This document shows, piece after piece, positions 13,701-25,820 of a stretch of 64,000 nt of DNA. Each line of letters opens with the position of its first letter. The stretch's first letter is position 1. The DNA comes from Callipepla californica brunnescens (Eukaryota; Chordata; Aves; Galliformes; Odontophoridae). Made by a program: the position numbers and the translations under genes. The notes beneath the pieces are model-generated. The model saw only the letters and a program-made list of their open reading frames with translations. It searched no databases and was not told the DNA's origin. Where the stretch lies: positions 4,464,001-4,528,000 of the forward strand of contig JALIRH010000044.1 in NCBI GenBank assembly GCA_023055505.1, read 5' to 3'.

Positions 13701-16650
13701 CTTTTTAAAACCCAGGAGGAAACTGGTCTTTTGCCTGCTTTTGGTTCTGATCAGTGTTTTCTTTTTATACTCTTTGGTAACTGTGATAAACACTTAATCT
13801 CTTGTTCTGCTTCTGGATTTCTTGCCAGTGGGAGAAGCTGCAGATGACAGCCAGCGAGAGGAGGAAGATCATGTGCTCTGTAACATTCCATATCATTGCC
13901 ATCACCTGCGTTGTGTGGTCTCTGTATGTCCTCATAGACAGGACTGCTGAAGAGATTAAACAGGGACAGACTACTGGTACGTTACTTGATTATCTTCCTA
14001 CTTATTCAGTTGGAATAATTCTTTATTCTGAATGCAGAGAAAGAGGATGCAAAGCCTGAGAATGCAGGTAATGCTTTTACTTCAATCAGTCTGATTTAGG
14101 CTGAGATTGAGTTGGTTTAAAAGAACAGTTCTGAAGTGTTTTAGATAAATTGGTGTAAATTTGTGGGTGCTTTTAAGTCTATTACGGTCAATTTTGCACT
14201 TGTGAAATGTGCAGATACAAGAGCCAATCCACTGTAGCCAAACACAAAATTGCGCTGTCTTTGCTAATTTATAGCAATCTGGAGCACTTACTGAGGAGAT
14301 AAGGATGTAAGTATTTGTTTGCTGCTATGGCTACATTTAGCTGAGTGAAATGAGAACAATTTTAAAAAGAGAAGAAGGAAGGGGAACCAAAATCCAAACC
14401 TCTGAGCCAAACTAACAGGATTATTCTTTCTATTCAGCTGTTTTTGAGATGCATTAGCACAACTTTCCTGTGGAAGACATATTTGACTGCAGAAGTTAAA
14501 GAGTGGTTGTGCAAGAAGCGGAGAAATTCAGGTTGATTCTTAGAATTCCAGTTCACTCAGCTGAGATGAGGTGCATTCCAATTGGTGCAGTGGTTGACAC
14601 TCTACACAGATGTCTTAACTAACAGGATAGCAGGCTTCCTTCAGTGTGCTAGCTGCGGGATTATCAAATTGAAATGGGTCGACTTTGGAGTGTCAGGCTG
14701 TGAATTTGAAGCGCTTACAGAGCTGTTTTTTCAGGCAGCTGAGCTCCCCCTAAAGGTGGGGATAGGAGGGACAGGTTGTACAGCAAGGCACAACTCTTTT
14801 ACGGCATACTGTCCTTGCTCACAGAGCAAGGAGCATTGAATGCCAACCTCATATGCAGTTAGGAAATGTCTGGCTTGAGTTTGAAGAGCTGAGCGTCAAT
14901 AAACCTGCAAATCCACAGAGTTTTTACAGTCTCTGTAGAGCAGAATCACACTTCAGAGAGATTTGCTGTCACTTTTTTCAGTTCAGCTGTAGTATGATTG
15001 TTCATAGTTTCAGTCAGGAAGCTGCTTTGAATGACTGCTTGTAGTTTCTGTTTCATCCAACACCATCATTTCCATGTACGGTGAAAATTATTCTTTCAGC
15101 ATAAGATTTCCATACGATAAAGAAAAACAAATGCTCTTTTTCTATCATATCCTCGTTATTTTATTCAATACATTAGATGACCATGACATGGAGTAGTATG
15201 ACTATACAGTACTTGTTACTCTACTTTCTTCACTCCCTTCATTTGAATTCTAAATCTGAGGAGCTGTGTTACATGTGTGGAGTGTGCTTGTGTTTATGCA
15301 TTCACGTCTGCACAGCAAAGTGTAGGCTATTGCTGCCTGCAGATGGCATCAGGTAGCTCCCCTGTGAGTATTCATCACCAGTGGGATTTCATCAGTAGTC
15401 ATGTTGCAGTGCTCTTTGGGTTTGGAGACTAAAATATTTTCATTCTTCCTACACTGCTGTAAATTTCCAAAAAAACAGTGGCCTGTATCTTGTAAAAAGC
15501 TTCAAGACTTGGCTATGATTTTTTTACTCTGCTGATGCACTGAGAAACCTGAGAGTAATTCAGCATGGTTTCATATCCATCTTGGGATACTTATTTTTCA
15601 AGAGGAGAGATACTGAGGAGAGAAACATCCTGTTTATAAGGAAAAGATTTATAAAATCAGTAGTTTCTCATTTAAAAGTAGGTGATAGGGATGTAACAAG
15701 ATCCTGCAAACCAGGCATGTTCAGTAAAAGTACTGGTGGTCATTTTTAATATGTCAAGTGAGTTTGCCAGAATGCTTCAGCTTCTCCAATGCTTGCCATC
15801 TTGCATCAAAAGTGACACTGTCATTCAAGTACAAGCTGCTGAGTCTCATGCAGATAATCAAACTGTCAGGTTTGTGTCAAGAACGTCTCAAGCTGAATGG
15901 TGACAATGGATCTCTTCAAAGACTTAAGGCCATTTGTACTGTGTGATCATAGAGTGGAACAGACTCCTTAGGCCTCTGAATGTCTTACTATCAAAAGGAA
16001 AGTGTGCCATAGAAGCCCTTTCATAATCTGATCCAATTTTCTTCTAAAAACAGGTGTAAAAGGACCTAAGGTTTATTACTGGCATTTGCTTTGATTGTGC
16101 TGCACAAGAGCTCAGTCATAAAGGATCAATTGGTTTTGTGTTTCCTTTTCCCTTTGGTGAGCAATATGTTATGTGAATTCAACAAGCGTAAAAGTCTAAA
16201 TATGTTAAACCTGAAGAGAGGAAAAAAAGGGAAAAAAAAAATGGCAAAATAAGAACTCTGTAATTGTCTCCTTAAGGAGTGTTTTTGAGAGACCCAGTAT
16301 TGACATCTTTTCTCTATTCCTTTCTTTTTTTTCCCTTTCTTCCAGGGATTCTAGAATGGCCATTTTGGACTAAGCTGGTGGTTGTGGCTATTGGTTTCAC
16401 TGGAGGACTTCTGTTCATGTATGTACAATGCAAAGTGTACGTACAGCTGTGGAAGAGACTTAAAGCTTATAACCGAGTAATATATGTACAGAACTGTCCA
16501 GAAACTAGTAAAAAGAACATTTTTGAAAAACCTGCACTAATGGAGCCAAACTTCGAAAGTAAAGAAATGCTTGGGGTTCACCATTCAGATACGAACTCTT
16601 CACATTACACAGAGCCAGAAGACTGTGCTGCAGAGATCCTTCACGTCTGA
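7711..16650 (+). CDS. MARCHF8: MARCHF8 (MARCH8), membrane-bound RING-CH E3 ubiquitin ligase, 3' part of the coding region
   Basis: MARCHF8 is a transmembrane E3 ligase of endosomes and plasma membrane. It ubiquitinates surface proteins such as MHC class II, CD86 and the transferrin receptor for lysosomal degradation. Exons 7711-7790, 10848-11028, 13829-13976 and 16346-16650 join in phase to 714 nt, the last 237 residues of the short form. The RING-CH C4HC3 ligands are visible: the first Cys pair in ICHC, the second in PCHC, His in FVH, Cys in QAC and the final pair in CELC. Two membrane spans follow, one per exon: [19 protein letters not shown], then the segment from [11 protein letters not shown] to MYVQC. 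The protein ends in AEILHV. An 840-nt exon at 8088-8927 is optional. The N-terminal exon is outside the window. Identity rests on near-identity to remembered human MARCHF8 across the RING-CH and both spans. MARCHF1, the closest paralogue, is the alternative but fits the C-terminus less well. Confidence 0.93.
8088..8927 (+). CDS. MARCHF8: MARCHF8 long-isoform cassette exon (280 codons)
   Basis: An uninterrupted frame runs from a strong acceptor (long T/C tract then CATGCAG) to a weak donor, GTTGGT. The exon is exactly 840 nt and has the same phase at both ends, so including or skipping it keeps the frame. It inserts 280 residues between DIC and the RING-CH domain. The insert has a Lys/Arg-rich first third, Ser-rich stretches (for example [14 protein letters not shown]), an acidic patch ([12 protein letters not shown]) and a Ser/Pro-rich end; I see no known domain. 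From memory the human gene has a long form of about 573 residues against 291 for the short form, a difference that matches. A weak donor is typical of an alternatively used exon. Confidence 0.82.
8928..10847 (+). other. MARCHF8 intron with possible alternative 3' end
   Basis: This intron starts at the weak donor of the 840-nt exon. The exon's frame stays open for another 43 codons to TGA 9055-9057, and AATAAA stands at 9142-9147, so a read-through transcript is possible. A TG repeat lies near 10650-10668. Nothing else was recognised. Confidence 0.6.
10848..11028 (+). CDS. MARCHF8: MARCHF8 RING-CH exon
   Basis: This exon lies between GATTCAG and GTAGGC. It completes the Arg codon and adds 60 residues, from [18 protein letters not shown] to KLKPLRK. 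It carries all eight zinc ligands of the RING-CH (RINGv) finger, including the [13 protein letters not shown] segment expected to contact the E2. It ends in phase 0. Confidence 0.95.
11029..13828 (+). other. MARCHF8 intron
   Basis: No exon, CR1 copy or RNA gene was seen. It contains an A-run at about 12270, an AAT triplet run at about 12964-12980 and purine-rich DNA at 12890-12990. Open frames of 60-135 codons on both strands lack supporting signals. Confidence 0.65.
13829..13976 (+). CDS. MARCHF8: MARCHF8 first transmembrane exon
   Basis: This 148-nt exon lies between CTTGCCAG and GTACGT. It encodes [16 protein letters not shown], then the first membrane span, then a short luminal loop ending IKQGQTTG. 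It ends one base into a Gly codon, which the next exon completes. Confidence 0.94.
13977..16345 (+). other. MARCHF8 intron
   Basis: This is AT-rich DNA between the two membrane-span exons, ending in a strong T/C-rich acceptor. No additional exon or repeat family was recognised. Confidence 0.65.
16346..16650 (+). CDS. MARCHF8: MARCHF8 last coding exon, second membrane span and cytosolic tail
   Basis: This exon starts after TTCTTCCAG and ends at TGA 16648-16650. It encodes [10 protein letters not shown], the second membrane span and a cytosolic tail with [30 protein letters not shown] and HSDTNSS, ending [10 protein letters not shown]. The membrane-proximal part is nearly invariant against human; the last 40 residues are more divergent. 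Confidence 0.95.
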
Positions 16651-18867
16651 TTGCTGGGTGGGAGGGGTGATTCTGTATGTCCTTGAAGATTTGAAATATC
16701 ATTGTTTACTGCAAGCTGCTCTACCTTTTCAAAATCGGCTAATAGCTGAGGGCTGGTGGATGACTTTTTTTACATTTGTGTTTTGCTGGAATTTTTTTAA
16801 ATCCCTTCAGCATGTCTGTCAATGTTATCATGGTTGCATACCTCTCAACATTGTGTTTCACATACTGGCTGATCAAAGAGCCACAGGTATCTGGGTAGAA
16901 TGAGCCTTGGCTGTGGTATCAAGCAAGCTGCTGGTGGACTGTCATCAACCGCTTATGGAGTCTGTTACTTTAGAAGATGACTGAATGATTCTGGAAGATG
17001 TGTAGAGTATGGCTTGGTTGTTTTTTGTTAGTTTGTTTTCTGTTGTTTTTTTTTTCCTAAGCATAATGAAGGAGGTTGTCCCAGACGCTGCAGGAAATGA
17101 GGGAGCTAGAGTCTAATCTACCGCTAACACTGCCACTAACATTTTGTCTTAGGCAGCAGGTGTAACATTATCCTTTACATATTGTGATGAGACTCACAAA
17201 GCATATAGCACTTTTAAAAATCTTTATTTTGTAATGTGTATGTCCAATGAGAATGAAACTTGAAAGAATGTGTCATTTGCAGAACATTTCTTCTTTCTTT
17301 GCCCCATCCATTCTACTAGAACGTAAGTCTCTTGCCTTATTAAAAAAAAAAAAAAGATTAAAAAATTTCAACCTGTGATTTCCAACACATGCCCACATTA
17401 TCCTTTTAAACATAACACTAAAAATCTGCCTCTCTGGGTTTCCTTTGTGGAGCAGTTCTTTTTGAAGGATATTGCACTTGTGACTTGTGGATGTGTACAG
17501 TGTTTGTTTTCAATGAATAAGGGTTTCAGTGCTATAGTTTAGGGATTGGTTTTGCTTCTTTGTTTTGTTCAGAACAGGTCAGACCATCAACAGATCTCCA
17601 CATAATACCTAATGTAACTTTCATTCCAGACCATCGGTAAAGGGTTTGCTGGTACATGGTAAAAATGTGAGCTGTTATGGAAGAAAGATATTTAGTCAGT
17701 ACAGTTGAAATTGGTATGAATTACCCAAGAATCTGACACTGTGAGAGGAGACGCTAAGATCAATATTTAGAAAGGAAATATTGCATTAAGTGAATGAATT
17801 AAAAAATACTTGCCTGTTTTAGTCCTGATGTGATGCATTTTGTAGTCAGAGGATAGCTTTATCTGTTGCTTTGAATTTGGGACTGGCTATTTAATCTGTC
17901 AGCCTTAATGTTTTCATTAAGGGGGACAATTTTAAAACCTGTTTGCAGAGCTTTAGACAGATTTGTCTGAAGCCTGGGATGTCTGCTATCAGTTCACTTG
18001 ACCTGTTTGCTTCACTGAACCACTGTCCAGCTTTGAGCCCTCGTTCAACCAAAGTCTCATGTCAGTGTGACTGGGGTGGACACGTAGCCCCACTGAAACT
18101 TAGTGCATGAGGCTTCTGTGTTTCAATGCTAATTTGCTCTACCTGAGCCCAGTCTAAATCTCTGTGAAGTCAATGATAATTTTCTGAATGATGTTAGTAG
18201 GAATCGCCCAGACTTCTCTGCTACATACAAGCCTCTACTTTCTTATTGAGACACTGAACGAAATCCCTAGGTCCAGTTTTTACTTTATCCTTTCCAAATA
18301 CAACTTCACTGGGCATGACCTTTTCATAATAAAAGAAGTTGCTTTAACATATCCCAAAAAATAAGAGATCATTGATTTTTCTTTTCTTTCTTTTTTTTTT
18401 TTTCCTGAAAATATTAATTTATTTCTATGTTAATCTTTTTAAAAAATGCCTGAGATGGGACTAAGGTAAGAGAACACACACGATGAGCTGTTGGAAGAAA
18501 AGTGTGTGCATGCATGCCTCTGTATGGTCTCATGCTTGAAGCTTACTGGCTGTGTTCTTCATGAACAGCACGGTACCTTGTTCCTGAGATGTTTTAAAAT
18601 ACACAGACCTCTAGGCAGTCCTAGCAAAGCTGCAATGGCATGGGTTTGCATGCTGTGCTAGGTGTCAGGATATTCCATGCTTATGTGATGTAGGCAGACA
18701 AGCCCTGCACACCTTACTGGGCAGCAGTCTTCATGACCATATGTGTGTAGAGCTTGTTGTCTATGCCTGCCATATTTTAAAGTGCAATTACTAAGACCCT
18801 TTCCTGAACTCTGCTATGAATGATCCTGTTCTGTGAACCTGGATAACATTCAGTCTTACTTTGTTCT

Positions 18868-18915
18868 TGGTTGTTTTTTTGGTTTTTTGTTTTTTGGTTT
18901 TTTGGGTTTTTTTGA
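18868..18915 (+). repeat. T/G-rich tract in the MARCHF8 3' UTR
   Basis: A run of T blocks broken by GG or GGG (GGTTTTTTGTTTTTTGG pattern) spans about 48 nt. In RNA it would be GU-rich. It could bind GU-element proteins or act as a downstream cleavage element, or be a plain low-complexity tract. Confidence 0.5.
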
Positions 18916-21026
18916 TCTGTGAAACAGATTTACTGGATAAACTCAGGTGGGTTAATATCAGGTCTTACATACCTTCATAATTTTCTTCAGAAATGCCCAA
19001 TGCACAAGGCTTTTCATGTCTGCATGATGTGCAGAATCAGCTGTATGCATTCTCATCCGGTCTGTGGCCAGTAGCAGAAATGAAAACAGGCAAGTCCTGG
19101 TGTGAAACCTGTTTGTGCTCCAGGTTGTATCTGAGAGGCATTGGTGTCTGATGTTCTAACAGTGCCACTATGGCATATTGTAACATGCTCGTCCTGTTTT
19201 AATCACTGTCATAAATGATTCTCGATGGAATATTGTGAAATCTCATTTGGCATTTTGGAAGCTCTGTGCAGCATATACCAGTTAGTGTTCAGTGTATTTG
19301 GGACGCTGAATGTTTTTGCTGTGGTCCTGTGTATCTTAAGAAGGAAAAACATCTCCATTAAAATCGTCTGGGGAAAAATAACTGCAGATAAAACTGTTTT
19401 AGGCAGCGTTACTACTAACCATTCCCTTTCTCCAATAGCTCTTACCTGAAGGAAAATAATGCCTGCTATTTAAAAAAACCAGGAAGGGCTGCAGAAGGCA
19501 TTTATCTGCCAGGACTTCTGATTTAAGCTGATCATACTTGAGCTGATTCTTGCTTAATGTTAACAGGGAGCTTCTGGAGCTGCAGTTCTCTGCCTCTTCA
19601 TGGTGCTATCAAATGGTATAAGAAGGCTGAATGGTGCTTTTTCCTTCTTGTTTCCTTAAGATTCTGTTGACTGGTGTTCAGCTTCCAGCTGCAAGGCACT
19701 TTTGCTAGCTTGGGTGGGCACCCTCCTGCCCACATGGATGTTGGTAATGGAAAACAGCACCCCTATCACATCAGGCATTCCAGAACTTCTTCTTGGCAGC
19801 TTTTGAAATGGCTGAAACAAAATCTGACTTGTTTTGGTACTTGCTCCTTGGCCAGTGTTAGTTCAGGTTACCTAGGACTTCTCTGGGACAAGAATTAAAA
19901 TAGGAGGGAATACAGACTTAGTAGTAGCTACTGCAGCCCTTTCCCTAGATTGTCAGAGTCTTTGCTCTAGAGATCTGACCAAACTCCCATGCTATTGACT
20001 TACAGCTTGTCCAGAAAAGCACTGGTTATGCCAAGGAAGTCTCCTTTCAGTGCATCTGCCAGGTCATGACCATGCATTATGTTAGAAGTACAGGTATGTG
20101 CTGTAGAAGATTGCTTCACTTTAAGAGAACACGAGACATTAAATTCCTATGAATTCTCAGGACTTTCTTTGGTCGTAATCCAATATTCTGGCTGAAGAGG
20201 TGGCCAGACTTAGAGACAGTGTTGAACATCATTGGGGTTGGCTGTGCTTCAGCAGGAAGGATTCAACAGAGGTTACACTGGTACAGAGGTAACTCCCTGT
20301 CCATCCCTCCTGCCACTTCCCTGCGCTGATCAGGGCACCTAGTCTGCATGTGCTGATGCTGTATCAGGAGCAGGTTCCTCTGCCCTATGTTTGGCTGACT
20401 ATGTTACATAGTGGCACTCGGATCCAAATTTCCCCTAGGCCAAGGCATATTAACAGAGGTTTCTGGTATAGCCTGCAGCGGAGGTTGTAGCCAGTGATGA
20501 AAAGGAGGTCTGTGAGTCTGGGTTGGGTCCCCTGCAAATATGGGATGAAACAGGGCAAATACAAAAGCATGGCTATTGCTGGCTGGGTTTTCACTGCATT
20601 ATATTGGATATGCAAAGAAAACTTCTAAACAGGACTTTTTATTTTGTGATTATCTTTTAGTTTGGAGATATTGCGGTGTCTGTATATTCCAATGAAGTAC
20701 TGAGAGCACTTGTCTTTGTATAGAAGATAACTGTCAAAAAAAAAAAAAAAATTGCAGCTGATCTTGTATTTAGGTAAAACATTTGTAGATAGGTTATTGT
20801 ATAACGTTAAACAACTTTACACTGGCATGTGTTGTATAGTTTATACAAGACACTTCACGGTTCTGCAGGATTTTTTAGTTAGTAAATTTCTAGTAACTTA
20901 AATGTATAGTTTTGTATCCTTTCATGTATGTTCTTTTACTCAGTATTACCACTTGCAGAATTATTTTTAGTTTCTTAAACTGTAATTGGTTATTTGTGTG
21001 TGATACACAGGGTTATTGACTGCAGC

Positions 21027-21032
21027 AATAAA
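21027..21032 (+). terminator. Candidate distal MARCHF8 polyadenylation signal
   Basis: AATAAA occurs in the context TGCAGCAATAAAGTG, the last canonical hexamer before the intergenic region, with T-rich DNA just after. Assigned by position only. Confidence 0.5.
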
Positions 21033-21050
21033 GTGTTTCTATAAAAAAAA

Positions 21051-24000
21051 AAATGGAACAAAACAAAAGCAGCATAGTATCCATTTTGTTTTAAAAAAGC
21101 GTTAGTGGCCCAGTCTGGAGCAAAGCTGAGCTCCTTATAGTGAGGTGACCAAATGAAGCCAGTTACTTTTACTGCAGCAAACATGGGACTGCATGGCTGT
21201 GTACATGTCAGTGTACACTGACTACATAACAACATGCAATAGGATCCATGGCAATTTGATGTCACGGATCATAAAGGGACAGTTAACCATGAAGAATAAG
21301 TGGGTGACTGTCATTGCAGTGAGAAGACATGATCTTGTGCTTTGGGGTCATGTTCAGGAATCATGGGAGAGGTTTCTGGCTTGTGCCATACAAGGAGTGG
21401 AGAGATGATTCCCACTGCCCTTAAAATGAATGGGTTTTCTTGCATCATTGCCGAGTGTTGCTATGAATGCTTCATGTCTCATGTTGGTGTTCTCAGTGCA
21501 TTGGTGCAGAGCAGATGATGCTCATTGCACTGATTGATGTCTAAGAAAAAATAAGCTCGTGTAAGTGTGGAGCAGTGGAAAACTGTGATAACCTTTCATT
21601 GCTGCCTGCATAAGCATAATCATAGTGTTACATGTGTATTCATGCCAGGACTGAGCCCTAGCACAGGAAGTCCTCAGTAGCTTTTTATGAATAGGTTTCT
21701 ACCACCAATAAGTCAAGGAAAATTGCCATCTGCTGTGCTGTGAGACAGCTTGTAACAAACATGTAAACGCCAAAGAGCAAATAAGATCTGCAAAGCTGTC
21801 TGCAACAGGCACAGTGGGTCTCAAAGAGACTCTTTTATCCTTTTTTTTTTTTTTTTTTTTCAGTAACTGGTTTTGAATTTTAATTCAGGTAGGAAACAGG
21901 AGGGAATTTTAATGTTACAATTTTAGAGAGATATTTTCCATGCAAAATGAAAGGTTGTCTGGTATTTCTCAGTGAAGCGAGCCTAGTTGTAGTACACAAA
22001 GGTACTTGTATAAAGCTTGCTAAATGCACCAGCAAGATCTGCATACAAAAATACCTTCCTGGAGAGATGGTAAGATGATTTCCAGGTTGAGACATTTGAT
22101 AGACAGTCTCTGGGAGGGAATGGTGATAGGCTACTTGATGAACAGAGCCTGTAGAGCTGTCTGGCCTCTGGTTAAAGTGTTCCTCATCTTGGGTTTGGGT
22201 ACCTCAAGTTAATTACAAAATAGCTTCTTCCCTCTTGCAAACCTCTCTTTGGTCTGAAGAATTCTTGCTGTCACCATGTGAAGTATCCATCTCGAGGCAG
22301 AGCCTCAGCTTAGTGCGGGTGGCACAGCTGAGATTCCAGGAGCTGACTCCCCTAGCTGACCCCAGCAGCGGAAGCAATGTGGTGAGTAGCTACTGTCACC
22401 CAATGGGCTAGACCAAGGCAGAAAGGCTGTACAAGGCAGGAGGGTAGCAGCAGGGCTCGTAAGATCCACTGGGTGCCTTCTGGAGGCTATGGAGGTGTCA
22501 GGCATGCAGAAGAGATCACCTCTGCAAGGGTGATACCAGGAATCCAGGGGAGGAAGGCCAGCTGCAGCGGAGGTAGCTGTGTCCAGGCCTTTGGGAGCCC
22601 ACAGCCAAGGGAAGGTTGTGGAGCAGGAGCACTACAGAAACTGATCAGAAACAGCAGGCGGTCTCTTGGGGAGGCTGGTAAGAGAGCACAGAGGGCTGAG
22701 CTGCCCCAGGGGTGAAGCCTGCTGCATGCACAGGCCTTTAATGACCATGTAGCTATGAGAAGCACAGTGCGTTGCCCATTGTGCAGTGGCTGAGCCTCCT
22801 CCAGCAGCCCTCCTCCCACAGCTGCCCTGTGGGCCACTCACCAGATTTGCCCATCCTCTGTCTGTTTACCCATAGTGCCCCTTCCCATTTGTTCTACCAA
22901 ATGGAACCCAAATGTCCCTTGTCTTCTCTCCATCCCTTCCTTTTCACTGCAGTCATTGTTTTCTTGGTGCTCAGCTTGTGTCTGGGCAAGATTGGGCAAA
23001 AAAGGCTGTGCTGGGAGGAACTGAACTACACCAGTGTGTGATTTATTAAGATGACCGTGGAAGTTCCCAAACCTGGCACTGTGTAAATAAAGCTCAGTGT
23101 CAACCTGCCATCCCAATTTTTCCTGGAAATCCTATATCTGGCTACATTCTCTAACGTGTAGGATGCTCTCTAATGTTCTGGTATTTAGGGGGTAAAGTGT
23201 TACCACAGTGCAAACACTCAGAAGAGAATGTTTCTTCACAGCCGTAGGGGGGATGAATGACGTCAGGAAAGAATATCTCGTTGTAGTATAAGGATCAAAC
23301 AGGTAAAAAAGCAATAATTAATCATATCCAAACTGGGGGTAGGATGTGGAAGTAACTCAGAAGGGAGGCAGGGGATGTTTTAAAAAATAAAAAATCAGTA
23401 GGGCTCTGGATAAAAGAAACTGGGAGAAAGCTCAGTGCATTACTCAAGGCAGAATAATTGGAAATGTAATATTGCTCAGAGGGGGGTCGAGTGGTGGCAA
23501 CCTTCAAGAATACTCTTTTAAAGTGTATTCTAGGAAAAGGCAAGGTTGACAATAGAGAAATTGGTAGCTGGAAATAAAGAGGAGACCTTGGCTGAGAGGG
23601 TTAAGGGGCTGAATGATTTTATCTCAAAGGCTTTAGCATCAGAGGACTTGAAGTAACTGAATAAAACAACCAGGAGGCTGCGCTGAGCAGAGGGAGAGCA
23701 CCTCTCAGGGTGTGCTTGCTAAACCTCTGAGGCTCAAGGAATCAGGCTGGCTATTCCTAACATTTTGAGACTTCGCTAAAATTAACCTCCCAGCCATTTT
23801 TGCTGGGAGCCCCATGCTGTGCCACTTACTCTGATGCTCCCTTCCTCAAAGGCCACCTGCAAACAGGGCAGGCCAGACAGGCATAGGAGGATTCCTCACT
23901 TGTGAAAGCAGCTTTCCTTTTCAGGGGAAATAGGGGTTTGGAGAGAGTACAAAATGTCTCTGAATGAAGACTTGATCACAACTGCCTTAGGCAATGTATG

Positions 24001-25625
24001 TAGCACTTTGTATGTGCCTTACTCCTATGCACCCCAAATTAACTTACAAAGTACTGTTGTTCTCTTCTTGAGGATGCACTGAGGTTCCCCTGGAGTCTGG
24101 CTTGCCCCTTGTCTTCTTCTTGTGCTTAACTTTCTGCTCATGAATCTGCTGTGCTATAGGAGGACAGATTCTTTTCCAAGACTACAGGATTATCTAAGTC
24201 AGCGTTTCTCCTGCCAGCAAGAACATGGTTTTTATTTTTATCCCCAAAGAGCGCTTTCAGGACCATGCAACATTCAGGGCCACACCTGAGCAGTTGATAC
24301 ACACCAGAGAAATCAGGTGACGATTAAATCCAACTATTCAGCAGCTTTCTGGCAGAGATGAGACAAATCAAGCAGTGGCAGAAGTTAAAGGTGTTACTCT
24401 GGGGATTAATTTGGACCAGCCTGACTTCAGATGGGAACTGATGCTGCACAAACTCTGCCCCTGTTGCCGGGGCCTGGGACATTTGCAGCAGGCTTCAGTC
24501 CCTTACTGCTGTTCCTGGCTGGCAGAGCGAGGGTACTCTGCTCACCCTGTGCTCCTGAAGATCTGTGGGTCCTCCAAGCAGGGATAGCAGCAGGAACTGC
24601 TGCTTTCTGGTCTGGTGGAGCAGCCACAATTAGGACCCATATATTCTCAGCTATCAAGCCCATGTCCCTTAGATTATTTATATAGCCTGGAAAGATCCGT
24701 AGGCTCTGCTAATCAACTCCATTATTGGTAATTACCATGTTACATCATTCCTCCCATCCTTTATTAGCATGCTCCAGGAGCCATCTGCCCATCCAAATCA
24801 TCTGTAGCCTCAGGGGAGCAGTAAGGAATGCAACATCCTCACAGCATAACCTTGCTTGTCACTAGCATTGCAAGGAGGTCGAGAGAGACAGCAATGGCCT
24901 TCCCCTGACAAGTTCAGTGCAGTGAACATGAGCAGTGCTTAGAGGGAGGGGACCTGTGAATAACCATCCTGTCCTACAGTGCCATGTGCTCTCCCCCAGC
25001 CCATGCTCTGGGTCTACCAGAGTCCCTCAGCCCAATGCTGGACCATCATGGCAGCTCCCTCCTTCCTTCTTTTTATTTCACGTTTCTGGGCAATTTCCCT
25101 GGCTTGTTCCAACAAGACTTGCAGGCATAGGTAGAAGCAATGATGTCTCTTTGTAAAAGGTCTGTTTGGGGTTGTGTTGTGCAGGTTCTTGATACGAAGC
25201 ATTTGATAATCCTGCCAATATTAAATACCACTGACAATAAATGACTGGAGGTGGAAGTCAAGGTAAAATCAAAAGGTACTAAAGAAATAGACTAAAAAGA
25301 GGGTGAGTTGTGAGGGGGCTGGAGAGTGTCATGTAGAGCATTGAGCTTAATTACTGTTTTCTTTAGCGAGTCTACAAGAGCACCGGGGAGCAGGAGGGGG
25401 TTCCAGCACCGCACCAGCGCACGGGATCTGACTCGCAAAGAAACGTGGAAAACCACCCAGTGAGGTTTGCACAGCGCTTTGCTCCGTATCTGAAGCAAAA
25501 CCGAAGGTGCCCAGAAGATGGCCCCGTGTCGGACAGGTGGAAGCACCACTACCTTCACAGGTTTCAGGTGACTTGCAGTGAAAGGTGTATGAGCCTCAAC
25601 TTGTCGCCATCTGTGGAAGAGAGAA
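21051..25625. other. Intergenic DNA between MARCHF8 and ALOX5
   Basis: No gene was recognised. A T-run is at about 21841-21860. A locally GC-rich block at about 22290-22900 is open on both strands but has no recognisable protein or splice pattern. An exon-like open stretch (25367-25567) ends just before the pentamer tract and is treated as a finding. No CR1 copy was seen. Confidence 0.55.
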
Positions 25626-25820
25626 GAGAGGAGAGGAGAGGAGAGGAGAGGAGAGGAGAGGAGAGGAGAGGAGAGGAGAGGAGAGGAGAGGAGAGGAGAG
25701 GAGAGGAGAGGAGAGGAGAGGAGAGGAGAGGAGAGGAGAGGAGAGGAGAGGAGAGGAGAGGAGAGGAGAGGAGAGGAGAGGAGAGGAGAGGAGAGGAGAG
25801 GAGAGGAGAGGAGAGGAGAG
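25626..25820. repeat. GAGAG pentanucleotide microsatellite, 39 perfect copies
   Basis: The unit GAGAG (equivalently AGGAG) repeats 39 times over 195 bp without a single interruption. The tract is all purine on one strand. It lies 1.1 kb upstream of the ALOX5 start. Open frames across it on both strands are artefacts of the repeat. Lack of any interruption implies recent expansion and likely length polymorphism. Confidence 0.97.

Larger units (their letters stand above)
16651..21050 (+). other. MARCHF8: MARCHF8 3' UTR (extent inferred)
   Basis: No gene follows the MARCHF8 stop codon until the ALOX5 promoter. The stretch is AT-rich with T- and A-runs. Candidate polyadenylation signals are AATAAA at 18328-18333 and at 21027-21032; the second has downstream T-rich DNA and is taken as the distal end. 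A GT-rich tract lies at about 18868-18915. The 3' end is inferred from signals only, so a shorter UTR ending near 18350 is equally possible. Confidence 0.5.

Noticed and set aside
22290..23040. GC-rich block with several overlapping frames of 66-116 codons
   Set aside because: Open on both strands with no domain, no splice logic and no similarity I recognise.
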